From Virgifigura deserti (GTDB lineage Bacteria; Pseudomonadota; Alphaproteobacteria; Dongiales; Dongiaceae), in the NCBI GenBank assembly GCA_003576685.1, contig QOZR01000007.1, positions 1 through 64,000 on the forward strand: DNA of 64,000 nt, written 5' to 3'. The position numbers and the translations under genes are program-made. Below, piece after piece: positions 1-8,283 of the stretch. The notes under the pieces were generated by a model. The model was given only the letters and a program-made list of their open reading frames with translations. It was not told where the DNA came from and did not search any database. Each line of letters opens with the position of its first letter. Positions within the stretch are counted from its first letter, which is position 1.

Positions 1-2
1 CC

Positions 3-1241
3 AAGCGTGCCTGGTACATCTGGCATGATCCCGCCCCGGACGGCGGCCCGCCGACCAACTGGCTGTCCGAGTTCGGCGGCAGCGCCTGGGAATGGGACGC
101 GGCCACCGGCCAGTACTACTACCACGCCTTCCTGAAGCAGCAGCCCGACCTCAACTGGCGCAACCCGGAGGTGGTCGCCGCCATGCACGATGTGCTGCGC
201 TTCTGGCTCGACAAGGGCGTCGACGGATTCCGGGTCGATGTGATCTGGCACATGATCATCGACGACCAGTTCCGCGACAATCCGCCGAACCCGGACTGGC
301 GGCCCGGCATGCGGCCGCATGACCGCCTGAAGCCGCTCTATACGGCCGACCGGCCCGAGATCCACGACGTCGTCGCCGGCCTGCGGCGCGTGCTCGACGA
401 ATATGACGACCGGGTTCTGATCGGCGAGATCTATCTGCCGATCGAGCGGCTGGTCGCCTATTACGGCGTCGGCCTGTCGGGTGCCCACATGCCCTTCAAT
501 TTTCAGCTGATCGACGCGCCGTGGGATGCGCAGCACATTGCCGGCCTCATCCGGGAGTATGAGGAGGCGCTGCCGGAGGGCGGCTGGCCCAACTGGGTGT
601 TGGGCAATCACGACAAGCACCGGATCGCCACGCGGGTCGGCCGGGACCAGGCGCGCATCGCGGCGATGCTTCTGCTGACCCTGCGGGGCACGCCGACGAT
701 GTATTACGGCGACGAGATCGGCATGGCCGACGTGCCGATTCCGCCCGAGCGGGTGCAGGACCCGTTCGAGAAGAACGTGCCGGGCATCGGCGTCGGCCGC
801 GACCCGGCACGGACGCCGATGCAATGGAGCGGCGCGCCCGGCGCCGGCTTCACCGCGGCCGAGCCGTGGCTGCCGCTCGCCGCGGACTACGCTACCGTCA
901 ATGTCGCGGCGCAGCGGGACGACCCCGCCTCGATGCTTGCGCTCTACCACCGCCTCATCGCCCTGCGCCGCGCCGAGCCGGCGCTCATCGTCGGGTCTTA
1001 TATCGACGTTACGGCTTGGGACGGCGTGCTAGCCTATCTGCGGCAGCACGGAGACCGCCGTCTCCTGATCGCCCTCAATCTCGGCCATGAGTCGTGCGAA
1101 CTCGATCTGCCGAGCGGATCCGAGAACGGCCGCACGCTCCTGTCGACCCATCTGGACAGAACCGACGAGCCGATCAGAAGCCGGATCAAGCTTCGCGGCG
1201 ACGAGGGCGTCGTCATCAGCCTGGAGGCGCCGTCAACCTAA
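3..1241 (+). CDS. GH13 alpha-glucosidase family protein (5' partial)
   Basis: The frame is open from the first bases of the window, so the N-terminus lies outside; 412 residues are visible. The retained GH13 catalytic regions are GFRVDVIWH with the nucleophile Asp (about visible residue 79), GEIYLP with the acid/base Glu (about 141) and LGNHD with the transition-state Asp. The downstream YYGDEIGM and TPMQW motifs and a short C-terminal beta domain are typical of oligo-1,6-glucosidase/alpha-glucosidase enzymes that split alpha-glucosides such as maltose or sucrose. The end is convergent with the SDR gene, 6 nt away. A second GH13 gene follows at 2802, suggesting a trehalose or compatible-solute context. 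The exact substrate cannot be read from sequence. Confidence 0.9.
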   Translation, partial: KRAWYIWHDPAPDGGPPTNWLSEFGGSAWEWDAATGQYYYHAFLKQQPDLNWRNPEVVAAMHDVLRFWLDKGVDGFRVDVIWHMIIDDQFRDNPPNPDWRPGMRPHDRLKPLYTADRPEIHDVVAGLRRVLDEYDDRVLIGEIYLPIERLVAYYGVGLSGAHMPFNFQLIDAPWDAQHIAGLIREYEEALPEGGWPNWVLGNHDKHRIATRVGRDQARIAAMLLLTLRGTPTMYYGDEIGMADVPIPPERVQDPFEKNVPGIGVGRDPARTPMQWSGAPGAGFTAAEPWLPLAADYATVNVAAQRDDPASMLALYHRLIALRRAEPALIVGSYIDVTAWDGVLAYLRQHGDRRLLIALNLGHESCELDLPSGSENGRTLLSTHLDRTDEPIRSRIKLRGDEGVVISLEAPST

Positions 1242-1247
1242 GATCTT

Positions 1248-2264
1248 CTATCGACGCGACAACGAACGGCGGGCACGCAGCAAGGCGGCGGTTGCGCCCA
1301 GGCCCACGGCAACAGCCGCCGCCGCCAGCGGATTTAGGCTTGCCCTGGTGTAAAGGCTCCCACCGCGGACGAAGCGATTGCCGCTGCCCCGCTCCGAGCC
1401 ATCCGTCGACGGCTCATAGAGATTGTCATGTGGGCGATCGTCGACCGGCCTGTCGGACTGCTGCGCCTGCCCGGCCGTCTGCTCCATGACGACGTCGGAG
1501 AGACGCGGCGCCCAACCGCCCATCGACGCCAGCGCCTTGGCGGCGCCGCCGACATAAAGGTCGCGCACCGGATGCTGCGCGGCATGGAGGATCGCGTCGG
1601 CGACGACATCGGGCGCATAGACCGGCGGCGGAAGTTTGGGCTTGGATGCCATGTAGCTCTTGGCATGGTCGGGATAGGGCGTATCGATCGAGGCCGGCTT
1701 GATCAGCGTCACCGATATAGGCGCGCCATCCATCTCCAGCTCCATGCGCAAGGCATCGGTGAAGCCCTTAACGGCGTGCTTGGCCGCCGAATAGGGCCCC
1801 TGCAACGGCAGAGCGCGGTCGGACAGTACGCTGCCGATGTTGATCAGCGCGCCGCCGCGCGCCCGCAGATGCGCCACCGCGACGATCGAGCCATGCACGA
1901 CGCCCCAGTAGTTGGCCTCGAAGAGCTGTCGCTGCTCGGCGACGGGAACCTCCTCGATCTTGCCGAAGATCGCGACCGCGGCGTTGTTGACCCAACTGTC
2001 GAAGCCGCCGAACGTCTCGATCGCCGCATCTGCGATCTTCCGGACCTCCGCCTCCTTGCCGACATCGGCGGCGACATGCGCGGCTTGGCCGCCCTTGTCG
2101 CGGATCTCCTCGACGATCTTTCGTAGCGCCGCCTCGTTCCTTGCCGCAAGGACGACCCGTGCCCCGCGCATGGCGGCCATTCGGCTGGTCGTCAGGCCGA
2201 TCCCGCTCGACGCGCCGGTGATGACGATGACCTGTTCGCTTATGGTCTTGAGCCGTGGCCACAT
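1248..2264 (-). CDS. SDR family oxidoreductase with C-terminal membrane segment
   Basis: This 338-residue protein has the classical short-chain dehydrogenase fold. The NAD(P) glycine motif TGASSGIG lies near residue 18, NNAA near 93, the catalytic Ser in NIGSVL near 143 and YSAAK near 158. It is longer than a typical 250-residue SDR. The extra C-terminus has a polar linker from about 265 and ends in a hydrophobic Ala/Leu stretch followed by RARRSLSRR, which looks like a tail membrane anchor. The substrate is unknown. An EcfG-like promoter (2309-2333) lies upstream, divergent from the DUF2795 gene, so stress induction is inferred. Confidence 0.88.
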   Translation of the reverse strand: MWPRLKTISEQVIVITGASSGIGLTTSRMAAMRGARVVLAARNEAALRKIVEEIRDKGGQAAHVAADVGKEAEVRKIADAAIETFGGFDSWVNNAAVAIFGKIEEVPVAEQRQLFEANYWGVVHGSIVAVAHLRARGGALINIGSVLSDRALPLQGPYSAAKHAVKGFTDALRMELEMDGAPISVTLIKPASIDTPYPDHAKSYMASKPKLPPPVYAPDVVADAILHAAQHPVRDLYVGGAAKALASMGGWAPRLSDVVMEQTAGQAQQSDRPVDDRPHDNLYEPSTDGSERGSGNRFVRGGSLYTRASLNPLAAAAVAVGLGATAALLRARRSLSRR

Positions 2265-2308
2265 CTGGCCCTCCCTGCCCTGTCCGGGCTCTGTGACTGC
2301 TCTTCCAT

Positions 2309-2333
2309 AACACCGGAGAGACGGGCTGGTTCA
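2309..2333 (-). promoter_or_regulatory. Candidate EcfG-type promoter of the SDR gene
   Basis: On the minus strand the sequence reads TGAAC-N17-GTT, one mismatch from the alphaproteobacterial general-stress sigma consensus GGAAC-N16/17-GTT. It ends 45 nt upstream of the SDR start at 2264 and is divergent from the perfect copy at 2354. Confidence 0.45.
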
Positions 2334-2353
2334 CCGGGATCGACCGGAAGTCC

Positions 2354-2378
2354 GGAACTTGCGAGCCGCCGCATCGTT
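2354..2378 (+). promoter_or_regulatory. EcfG-type promoter of the DUF2795 gene
   Basis: GGAAC (2354-2358), 16 bases, then CGTT (2375-2378): a perfect match to the known general-stress sigma factor (EcfG/SigT) promoter consensus of alphaproteobacteria. It lies 50 nt upstream of the DUF2795 start at 2428. Confidence 0.7.
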
Positions 2379-2427
2379 CACATTGCGACCGACGAAGCTG
2401 ACGATGAAACTGACAAGGAGACGGCAC

Positions 2428-2634
2428 ATGACCCGTGGAATGGGCGGGCATTCGCCCGCAAATGTCGCGCATCATTTGAGCGGTATCGATTTCCCCGCAA
2501 GCAAGCAGGATCTCGTCAGGCATGCAAAGGAGAAGAACGCCGATCAAGAGGTGATCCAGGTTCTCGATCAGATGCCGGATCAGGACTATGGCAACATGGC
2601 CGATGTCATGAAGGGGGTAGGAAAGGTCGAATAG
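2428..2634 (+). CDS. DUF2795 domain protein
   Basis: A 68-residue soluble protein. The core from PASKQDL to the C-terminus, with the MPDQDY and ADVMKGVG segments, matches the small DUF2795 family, whose function is not established. The ATG at 2428 was chosen over the in-frame ATG at 2404 because an AAGGAG ribosome-binding site (2415-2420) sits 7 nt before it. The gene is preceded by a perfect EcfG-type promoter, so a role in the general stress response is inferred. A hairpin follows the stop codon. Confidence 0.8.
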   Translation: MTRGMGGHSPANVAHHLSGIDFPASKQDLVRHAKEKNADQEVIQVLDQMPDQDYGNMADVMKGVGKVE

Positions 2635-2650
2635 TCATTTCCGACGGACG

Positions 2651-2673
2651 GCGGCATTCCAGGAGAATGCCGC
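2651..2673 (+). terminator. Hairpin after the DUF2795 gene
   Basis: A perfect 9-bp stem (GCGGCATTC paired with GAATGCCGC) with a 5-nt loop begins 17 nt after the stop codon. No T-run follows, so it may be a 3'-end stabiliser or a weak terminator rather than a standard intrinsic terminator. The rest of the gap to 2801 holds nothing else I can recognise. Confidence 0.4.
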
Positions 2674-2801
2674 TGCCTCGCATGTAGGGCCAGACGTCAC
2701 ATCACCACGCCTGCGGGTGCTGGTGCGATTTTGTCCGTTCGCGGCAAGGTGGGTCGGCCGCCTCGACGGTTCCGCTTCAAACAAGAGGTCGGTCGAACCC
2801 T

Positions 2802-4433
2802 ATGGACGAGCCTTGGTACAAGAACGCCGTCTTCTACGCGGTCGATGTGGCGCTGTTTCAGGATTCGAACGGCGACGGCATAGGGGACTTCAAGGGCCTG
2901 ACAAGCCGGGTCCCCTACCTCGCCGATCTCGGCGTCACCTGCGTTTGGATTCTGCCCTCCTATCCGTCGCTAGGACGGGACAACGGCTACGACGTCACGG
3001 ATTACTATCAGATCCGGCCGCAGCTCGGCACGCTCGACGACTTCCTGGAGTTCCTGCACAAGGCGGGAGAGCATGGAATCCGCGTCATCCTCGACCTCGT
3101 CGTCGATCACACCTCCGATAAGCATCCGTGGTTCGAGGCGGCGCGGCGCGACGAGCAATCGCGCTACCGCGACTACTATATCTGGTCGCATGACCCGCCC
3201 CCGCCGCCGCCGGGCCAAGGCACCATCTTCCCCGGCCAGGAAAGCAGCGTCTGGAGCTATGACGATGTTGCCCGCGCTTTCTACTATCATCGCTTCTACA
3301 GCTTCGAGCCGGGCCTGAACGTCGCCAATCCGGACGTCCAGGACGAGATCTGCCGGATCATCGATTACTGGCTGTCCTTCGGCATCTCAGGCTTTCGTGT
3401 CGATGCCGCCCTGCACATGGTCGAGCCGAAGCTTCTCGACAGTACCGAGGCGGAGGACCCACACGGGATCCTGCGGCGGTTTCACGACTTCGCGACATCG
3501 CGCCGCCCCAACGCGCTTCTGTTGGGAGAGGTCGACGAGAACCCCGATATACTCGAGGCGACCTTCGGCTCCGGAAACCAGCTCGACATGCTGTTCAACT
3601 TCTATCTGAACAACGACATCTTCCTCGCGCTGGCACGGGAAGACAGCGGCCCGGTCATAAAGGCGCTTCAGGTGCTTCCAGAACCGCCGAAGACCGCACA
3701 GTGGGCGAACTTCCTCAGGAATCTCGACGAGCTCGACCTCGAGCGCCTCTCCGACGAGGAGCGGGACGAGGTGTTCAAGGTCTTCGCGCCGGAGGACGGC
3801 ATGCGGATCTTCGGACGCGGCATAAGGCGCCGGCTGGCGCCGATGCTGAACGGCGACCAGCGCCGGATCGAACTCGCCTTCAGCCTGCTCTTCTCGCTGC
3901 CGGGAGCGCCGCTCTTCGTCTATGGCGACGAGATCGGCATGGGCGAGGATCTCGCGCGCGAGGGACGCGATGCGGTCCGAACCGCGATGCAGTGGTCCGA
4001 CCAAGCCAATGCCGGCTTCTCGACGGCAGCAGCGGACAAGCTGACCGCCCCCGTGATCGACAGGGGAGATTTCGCTTACCGGCAGGTGAATGTCGCTAAC
4101 CAGCTCGAGAGCCCCGACTCTCTTCTGTCGAAAGTTCGAAGCTTCATTCGTCTGCGCCGCGAGCATCATGCGATCGGTTCGGCGGCCTTCCGCCTCGAAG
4201 ACACCGCCGAGAGCAGCATCCTCGGGCATAGCTACAAAAGCGGGAAGGCCTCGCTCATCCTGCTGCATAATCTGCGGGGTGCCGAGCGCAAGGCGCAGAT
4301 CGACATAGTCCAAGCCGAGGGGGGTCGTCTGCGCGACCTGCTGAGCGGAGAGGAGCAGCGTCTGGAGCGCAGAACGCAAACCGTCCGGATGGAGCCCTAT
4401 GGCTATCGCTGGCTCCTCGCCACGCCCGATTGA
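2802..4433 (+). CDS. GH13 family protein, trehalose synthase-like
   Basis: A 543-residue alpha-amylase-superfamily protein starting WYKNAVFYAVDV, as in maltose alpha-D-glucosyltransferases (TreS). Region I DLVVDHTSDKH is near residue 103, region II GFRVDAALHM with the nucleophile near 200, and region III LLGEVDEN with the acid/base Glu near 247. Region IV reads RNLDELDLE where TreS has RNHDELTLE, so the conserved His before the third catalytic Asp is Leu. It also differs from the GH13 gene at the window start by lacking that enzyme's LGNHD. Likely activity is isomerisation or hydrolysis of maltose/trehalose, but the His change leaves this open. The stop overlaps the start of the DUF72 gene by 35 nt. 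Confidence 0.87.
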   Translation: MDEPWYKNAVFYAVDVALFQDSNGDGIGDFKGLTSRVPYLADLGVTCVWILPSYPSLGRDNGYDVTDYYQIRPQLGTLDDFLEFLHKAGEHGIRVILDLVVDHTSDKHPWFEAARRDEQSRYRDYYIWSHDPPPPPPGQGTIFPGQESSVWSYDDVARAFYYHRFYSFEPGLNVANPDVQDEICRIIDYWLSFGISGFRVDAALHMVEPKLLDSTEAEDPHGILRRFHDFATSRRPNALLLGEVDENPDILEATFGSGNQLDMLFNFYLNNDIFLALAREDSGPVIKALQVLPEPPKTAQWANFLRNLDELDLERLSDEERDEVFKVFAPEDGMRIFGRGIRRRLAPMLNGDQRRIELAFSLLFSLPGAPLFVYGDEIGMGEDLAREGRDAVRTAMQWSDQANAGFSTAAADKLTAPVIDRGDFAYRQVNVANQLESPDSLLSKVRSFIRLRREHHAIGSAAFRLEDTAESSILGHSYKSGKASLILLHNLRGAERKAQIDIVQAEGGRLRDLLSGEEQRLERRTQTVRMEPYGYRWLLATPD

Positions 4434-5184
4434 GCAGAGTGGCGGCATCCGCGTCGGCTGCGCCGGATGGGCCGTGCCAAAATCGTCGGCAGAGCATTTT
4501 CCGGCCCAGGGCAGCCACCTCGAACGCTACGCTTGCCGGTTCGACGCCGTCGAGATCAACTCCTCCTTCTACCGGCCGCACCGGCCCGCCACCTATGCGC
4601 GCTGGGCGGCCACCGTTCCGGAGCAGTTTCGTTTCTCGGTGAAGATGCCGAAGGAAATCACGCATCTGCGGCGCCTCAAGAATGTGGAGGAGCCGCTCGA
4701 TCGCTTTCTGGCCGAAGCCGGCGCGCTGTCTGGCAAGCTCGCGGTGATCTTGGCGCAGTTCCCGCCGAGCCTGCGTTTCGACGCGCGCGTCGTCCGCACA
4801 TTCCTGGCGGCCGTGCGGACGCGCTTTACGCACGCGCTCGTCTGCGAACCACGCCATGCGAGCTGGTTCGACGGCCATGCCGACGATCTCCTCGCAGAGT
4901 TTCAGGCGGCCCGCGTCGCTGCCGATCCGGCGCTGGTGTCGGCCGCCGGCAAGCCTGGCGGCTGGAACGGATTCGTCTATTACCGCCTGCATGGCACGCC
5001 GCAGATGTATTATTCCGCCTATGCGGCTGAGACATTGGATGCGCTCGCTGATCGCCTGATCGCGGAAGCGCAGCGTCGCGTGCCGGTCTGGTGCATCTTC
5101 GACAACACCGCGCTGGGTGCCGCGACGGAGAATGCCTTGAGCCTCGGCGAGCGGTTGCAGCGGGCTGCGATGCTGTCACCTTGA
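4399..5184 (+). CDS. DUF72 (YecE-like) family protein
   Basis: This 261-residue protein carries the DUF72 signatures IRVGCAGWAVP near residue 17, EINSSFYRPH near 51 and RFSVKMPKEITH near 77. The family is predicted to form a TIM barrel; its enzymatic role is not established. The ATG at 4399 overlaps the upstream GH13 gene. A shorter form starting close to IRVGCAGW is possible, because the first 16 residues read like GH13 overlap. The stop TGA overlaps the ATG of the next gene (ATGA), indicating translational coupling with the Clp1-like kinase. Confidence 0.85.
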   Translation: MAIAGSSPRPIEQSGGIRVGCAGWAVPKSSAEHFPAQGSHLERYACRFDAVEINSSFYRPHRPATYARWAATVPEQFRFSVKMPKEITHLRRLKNVEEPLDRFLAEAGALSGKLAVILAQFPPSLRFDARVVRTFLAAVRTRFTHALVCEPRHASWFDGHADDLLAEFQAARVAADPALVSAAGKPGGWNGFVYYRLHGTPQMYYSAYAAETLDALADRLIAEAQRRVPVWCIFDNTALGAATENALSLGERLQRAAMLSP

Positions 5185-6068
5185 TGACCGCGTCCGATCT
5201 CGACATTCCGCCCGCCTGGAGCAAGGCCGCCGATCTGGTTCTCGGCAGCGGGTGGCGAAGGATTCTGGTGATCGGTGCGACCGATGTCGGCAAGAGCGCC
5301 TATTGTCGCTATCTGAGCGGCAGGCTTCTGGACGCAGGCGCCCGGGTCGCCATTGTGGACGGCGATATCGGCCAGAAGGATATCGGGCCGCCCGCGGCGG
5401 TCACTTTGGGCTTTCCCGAACGATCACAGACGTTCTCGGCAACGCCGCCCGTCGGTTTTCATTTCATCGGATCGACGAATCCGGCACCACGGATCACGTC
5501 GCTCGTGGTCGGTGTGGCGCGGCTGTCGGAAGCGGCGGCCGGCGAGGCCGTCACTCTGATCAATGCCTCAGGATTGGTCCACGGCCCCGGTCGCCGCCTC
5601 CAAGCCCGGCAGATCGAGGCTGTTCGCCCGGACATGATCATCGCCCTCGAACGGGATCGGGAGCTCGCCGCCCTGCTCGATGCCCATAGCCACTATCGCA
5701 TCCTTCGACTGCCCCGCTCGCCGAAGGCGAAGCGCAAGAGCGCGGCAAAGCGGGCAGCGGCCCGTCGCCGCAGATTCGCCGCGTATTTTCAGGCGGCATC
5801 GTGTCACAGACTCCCTCTGGATGATCTTGTCATTCAGCGGTCGCTCTTGTCCGACGAGTCGGCGGAGATTACGCCGAACCTGCTATGCGGCATCGCGGAT
5901 CGCGCCGGCGCGGGCACGGGGCTGGCGATCATCGAAGCGATCGACGGTCGCGACGACACGATCTCTCTCATCACACCGGTCCCGCGCGATCGGATCAACC
6001 TGCTTCAGCTCGGGGACATGCGTATCGACCGCGACGGCCGAGAACTGACAACCGAACCCTCCTCTTAA
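5184..6068 (+). CDS. Clp1/Grc3-like polynucleotide 5'-kinase family protein
   Basis: A 294-residue P-loop protein. The Walker A motif GATDVGKS is near residue 32 and is followed by a DGDIGQKDIGPP segment near 60, matching the DxDxGQ-xxx-P clasp region of Clp1/Grc3 RNA 5'-kinases. A basic segment with RSPKAKRK (near 175) resembles the lid of archaeal Clp1. The family phosphorylates 5'-hydroxyl ends of RNA or DNA in eukaryotes and archaea; bacterial members are sparse and largely uncharacterised. The start was set at the ATG overlapping the preceding stop codon. The gene ends convergently, with 4 nt of overlap, against endonuclease V. A nucleic-acid repair role is inferred. Confidence 0.75.
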   Translation: MTASDLDIPPAWSKAADLVLGSGWRRILVIGATDVGKSAYCRYLSGRLLDAGARVAIVDGDIGQKDIGPPAAVTLGFPERSQTFSATPPVGFHFIGSTNPAPRITSLVVGVARLSEAAAGEAVTLINASGLVHGPGRRLQARQIEAVRPDMIIALERDRELAALLDAHSHYRILRLPRSPKAKRKSAAKRAAARRRRFAAYFQAASCHRLPLDDLVIQRSLLSDESAEITPNLLCGIADRAGAGTGLAIIEAIDGRDDTISLITPVPRDRINLLQLGDMRIDRDGRELTTEPSS

Positions 6069-6766
6069 GGGGCGTGCTCCCGCGACAGACGATCGGCCAG
6101 CCGGATCGGCTCGGACAGGCGGAAGCGCGGCGTGCAGCGCAGAACGAGGTCGATCGCCGTCGACAGGCCGACCCTGTGCCCTGGGGAAACGAAGAGCGGC
6201 CGCGTTCCCGGGCGGGTTCGCAGCACCGCCCCCACCACCTCGCGGCGATGAAGGAGCGGCGACCAGGCGCCGCGCGCCGGACCGGGTTCCTCGTAGCGCC
6301 CGACGAGGCGCGTCTTCGCGACCCCGATCGTCGGAATATCGGCCAGCAGGCCGACATGGCTGGCGAGCCCGAGCCGGCGCGGATGGGCGATGCCCTGCCC
6401 GTCAACGAGCAGCAGGTCGGGCGTCCGCGACAGCCGGGCCAGAGCGTCGAGCATCGTCGGCGCCTCGCGAAAGCTCAACAGTCCCGAAACATAGGGGAAC
6501 GCGGTGCGCTGGCAGGCGAGGACGCTCTCCTCAAGCTCGAGATTCTCGAAAGTCGCGATCACGGCGGCAGCCCAGGTCAGCCCCTGCACCGGAGCATAAT
6601 GGGCGTCGGCGCCCGCAACGGCGCGGACGGGCCCCAGGCGATCCTCCGTGACCACCTGATCGCGAAGGCGCTCCTGCAGGCGGCGCGCTTCCTCGGGCGA
6701 TGTCGGCCAGGATTCGGTCAAGGGATGCACTCCGCGGCTGTAAGCCTCTCCGCAATAGAGGCGCAC
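6065..6766 (-). CDS. nfi: Endonuclease V (deoxyinosine 3'-endonuclease)
   Basis: At 233 residues the length is normal for the family. The catalytic-Asp segment GADAHY is near residue 51. VDGQGIAHPRRLGLASHVG near 120 carries the second metal-binding Asp and the HP-R-GLA-H signature of EndoV. GVAKTRLVG near 148 holds the conserved Lys. The enzyme nicks DNA one nucleotide 3' of deoxyinosine. Its stop codon overlaps that of the Clp1-like kinase gene on the other strand. An alternative start slightly downstream cannot be excluded. Confidence 0.93.
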   Translation of the reverse strand: MRLYCGEAYSRGVHPLTESWPTSPEEARRLQERLRDQVVTEDRLGPVRAVAGADAHYAPVQGLTWAAAVIATFENLELEESVLACQRTAFPYVSGLLSFREAPTMLDALARLSRTPDLLLVDGQGIAHPRRLGLASHVGLLADIPTIGVAKTRLVGRYEEPGPARGAWSPLLHRREVVGAVLRTRPGTRPLFVSPGHRVGLSTAIDLVLRCTPRFRLSEPIRLADRLSREHAP

Positions 6767-6861
6767 AGAGTTGATTTGGCGTCTTTTGGTTTTGTTTACC
6801 AGTCCTGTGTATCATGCCCCGTAGGTACGCGATACTTACTTGGACTAGACTCGAGGAAATT

Positions 6862-7503
6862 ATGAGAAAACTAGGACTTCTAAAGAATGCAACCTTGGGT
6901 GTAGCCGCGTCCGTCTGTCTGGGAGCTCCTTCTGCAACTGCCGCTGATGCCGGACCATATGCTTCGGTAGGCATCGGCCTTCTTTCCGTCATGGATAGGG
7001 ACGGCAGTACCGGCAGTGTTAGCGCCACCGAGTCATATGAATATGGGCCGACAATCAACGGCGCTGTGGGTTACACCTTCGGCAACGGGTTTCGTTCGGA
7101 GCTTGAGGTGGGCTACAGCAGCGTGGACGTCGATGAGGTCAAGGCGAGCGATGGGGTTACCTCCGTCACCTTGGATGCTGGTTCTGTCGATGTCAGCATC
7201 CTGACGGTTACCGCCAACGCCTTCTATGACTTCCGGCCGGATGAACAATTCTCACCCTATGTCGGCGGCGGGATTGGCTTCGCTCGAATCGAAGCCGATG
7301 ATTTCTCGCAGGGGGGCTACAACGTCGAAGGCGTTAGTGAAACCGATCTTACGGCCTTCGCTGAGCTCGGCGTTGGCATCGCCCTAAGCGATAAAATAAC
7401 AGTTGCGCCCGCTTACCGCTTTATGTGGGTCAATAACGGTAGCGGCGGCTGGGACGACAGTCAGGCGCACCTCTTCAAGGTGGGCGCGCGCTTCGCCTTC
7501 TGA
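6862..7503 (+). CDS. Outer-membrane beta-barrel protein (OmpA/opacity-like)
   Basis: A 213-residue secreted protein. A Sec signal peptide (MRKLG, then a hydrophobic core) ends around SATA-AD near residue 26. The rest consists of alternating aromatic strands and GxGxGF turns (YVGGGIGFARIE, ELGVGIALSDK), ending in KVGARFAF with the C-terminal Phe typical of outer-membrane barrels. The ATG at 6862 is preceded by GAGGA 6 nt upstream. The gene is visibly less GC-rich than its neighbours, as is its upstream region, which may mean later acquisition. A strong terminator follows. The ligand or function is unknown. Confidence 0.8.
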   Translation: MRKLGLLKNATLGVAASVCLGAPSATAADAGPYASVGIGLLSVMDRDGSTGSVSATESYEYGPTINGAVGYTFGNGFRSELEVGYSSVDVDEVKASDGVTSVTLDAGSVDVSILTVTANAFYDFRPDEQFSPYVGGGIGFARIEADDFSQGGYNVEGVSETDLTAFAELGVGIALSDKITVAPAYRFMWVNNGSGGWDDSQAHLFKVGARFAF

Positions 7504-7527
7504 CAGCATCACATAGGCGACGATTGG

Positions 7528-7558
7528 GGGCGGCTCTTCAGAGCCGTCCTATTCGTTT
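7528..7558 (+). terminator. Intrinsic terminator of the beta-barrel gene
   Basis: A 10-bp stem (GGGCGGCTCT with AGAGCCGTCC, one G-U pair) closes on a minimal loop and is followed by a T-rich stretch (tattcgttt), 25 nt after the stop codon. Confidence 0.6.
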
Positions 7559-7729
7559 CGCCGGCTTTGCCTTGTGCCCGGGAACTGCTACATTGCCCGC
7601 CCAGTCTGGAGGGGAAAATTGCAGGGTTTCTGCGGGTTTCAGGGACCGCACGGTTTCGCGACCAAAATCCGCCGACCGCAGGGGCGCGGTGCGCTCTGGA
7701 AACTCCTCTTCTCGAGACAAGGCCGATCG

Positions 7730-7872
7730 ATGACCGGGACGGTGGTCGCCGTTTTCGTCGCGACCTATCTCGGCATGGCCGTGGGGCGCGGGCCGGGATT
7801 CCGATGACGATTCTGTCGATGGGTTCCGCCGTCGCCTGGCTGGGAATCATCGGGTTGATGCCCTGGGGTTGA
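7730..7872 (+). pseudogene. Possible remnant of an SLC13/ArsB-type permease N-terminus
   Basis: The frame from ATG 7730 encodes VVAVFVATYLGMAVGR and stops at 7807. The N-terminal helix of ArsB/anion permeases commonly reads VFVATYLGMALGR. An overlapping frame from ATG 7804 continues with another hydrophobic stretch (AVAWLGIIGL) and stops at 7872. The two together look like a frameshifted stub of the first two helices of a much longer transporter that is no longer present. A pair of genuine small hydrophobic proteins is the alternative. The remaining gap (7559-7729) shows no gene. Confidence 0.35.
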
Positions 7873-7883
7873 TCGCCGCCGGC

Positions 7884-8150
7884 TCAGGAGCGTCCGAAGA
7901 GCCGCTGCCGTTGACGGTTCAGCCAGTTCGCAGCCTCGTCGGATTTCCTGGCCAGGCCGGGATAGCGCTTCCGCAGACGCTGCCTAAGGAGCCGCGCGCG
8001 GGCGGATTCGAGCGACAGGAGATAAAGCCCGACGAGCAGAAACAGGATGCCCTGCAGGAACGGCAGGAACAATCCCGCGACTCCGAGCAGGATGAAGGCC
8101 CAGCCGAAACCGAGAATCGCATAACGTTTGAGAGGTGACCGTGCCGCCAT
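7884..8150 (-). CDS. Small inner-membrane protein (DUF454/PGPGW-like)
   Basis: An 88-residue protein with two closely spaced hydrophobic helices (YAILGFGWAFILLGVAGLF and GILFLLVGLYLLSLE) followed by a basic tail ending LNRQRQRLFGRS. This is the layout of DUF454/PGPGW small membrane proteins of unknown function. The start MAARSPLKR at 8150 was preferred over an upstream extension to 8285 that would run through the promoter region of the DUF3775 gene. It is divergent from that gene. Confidence 0.65.
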   Translation of the reverse strand: MAARSPLKRYAILGFGWAFILLGVAGLFLPFLQGILFLLVGLYLLSLESARARLLRQRLRKRYPGLARKSDEAANWLNRQRQRLFGRS

Positions 8151-8227
8151 GGCGGAGTTATCGACCGGGAGCCGAGCGGAAGGAAAGCGCTTTCTCTCGG
8201 GCCGACCGGAAAAACCGGCCGCCGCCG

Positions 8228-8253
8228 GCAACCCAGGGATCGCTTCTGTGTTC
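8228..8253. promoter_or_regulatory. Candidate bidirectional EcfG-like promoter
   Basis: On the plus strand GCAAC-N17-GTT lies 32 nt before the DUF3775 start. On the minus strand the same bases read AGAAC-N17-GTT toward the DUF454-like gene. Each is one mismatch from GGAAC-N16/17-GTT, so the element is only tentative. Confidence 0.3.
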
Positions 8254-8283
8254 TCCGCAGAAGAGCATTTAGCGGAGAAACGC

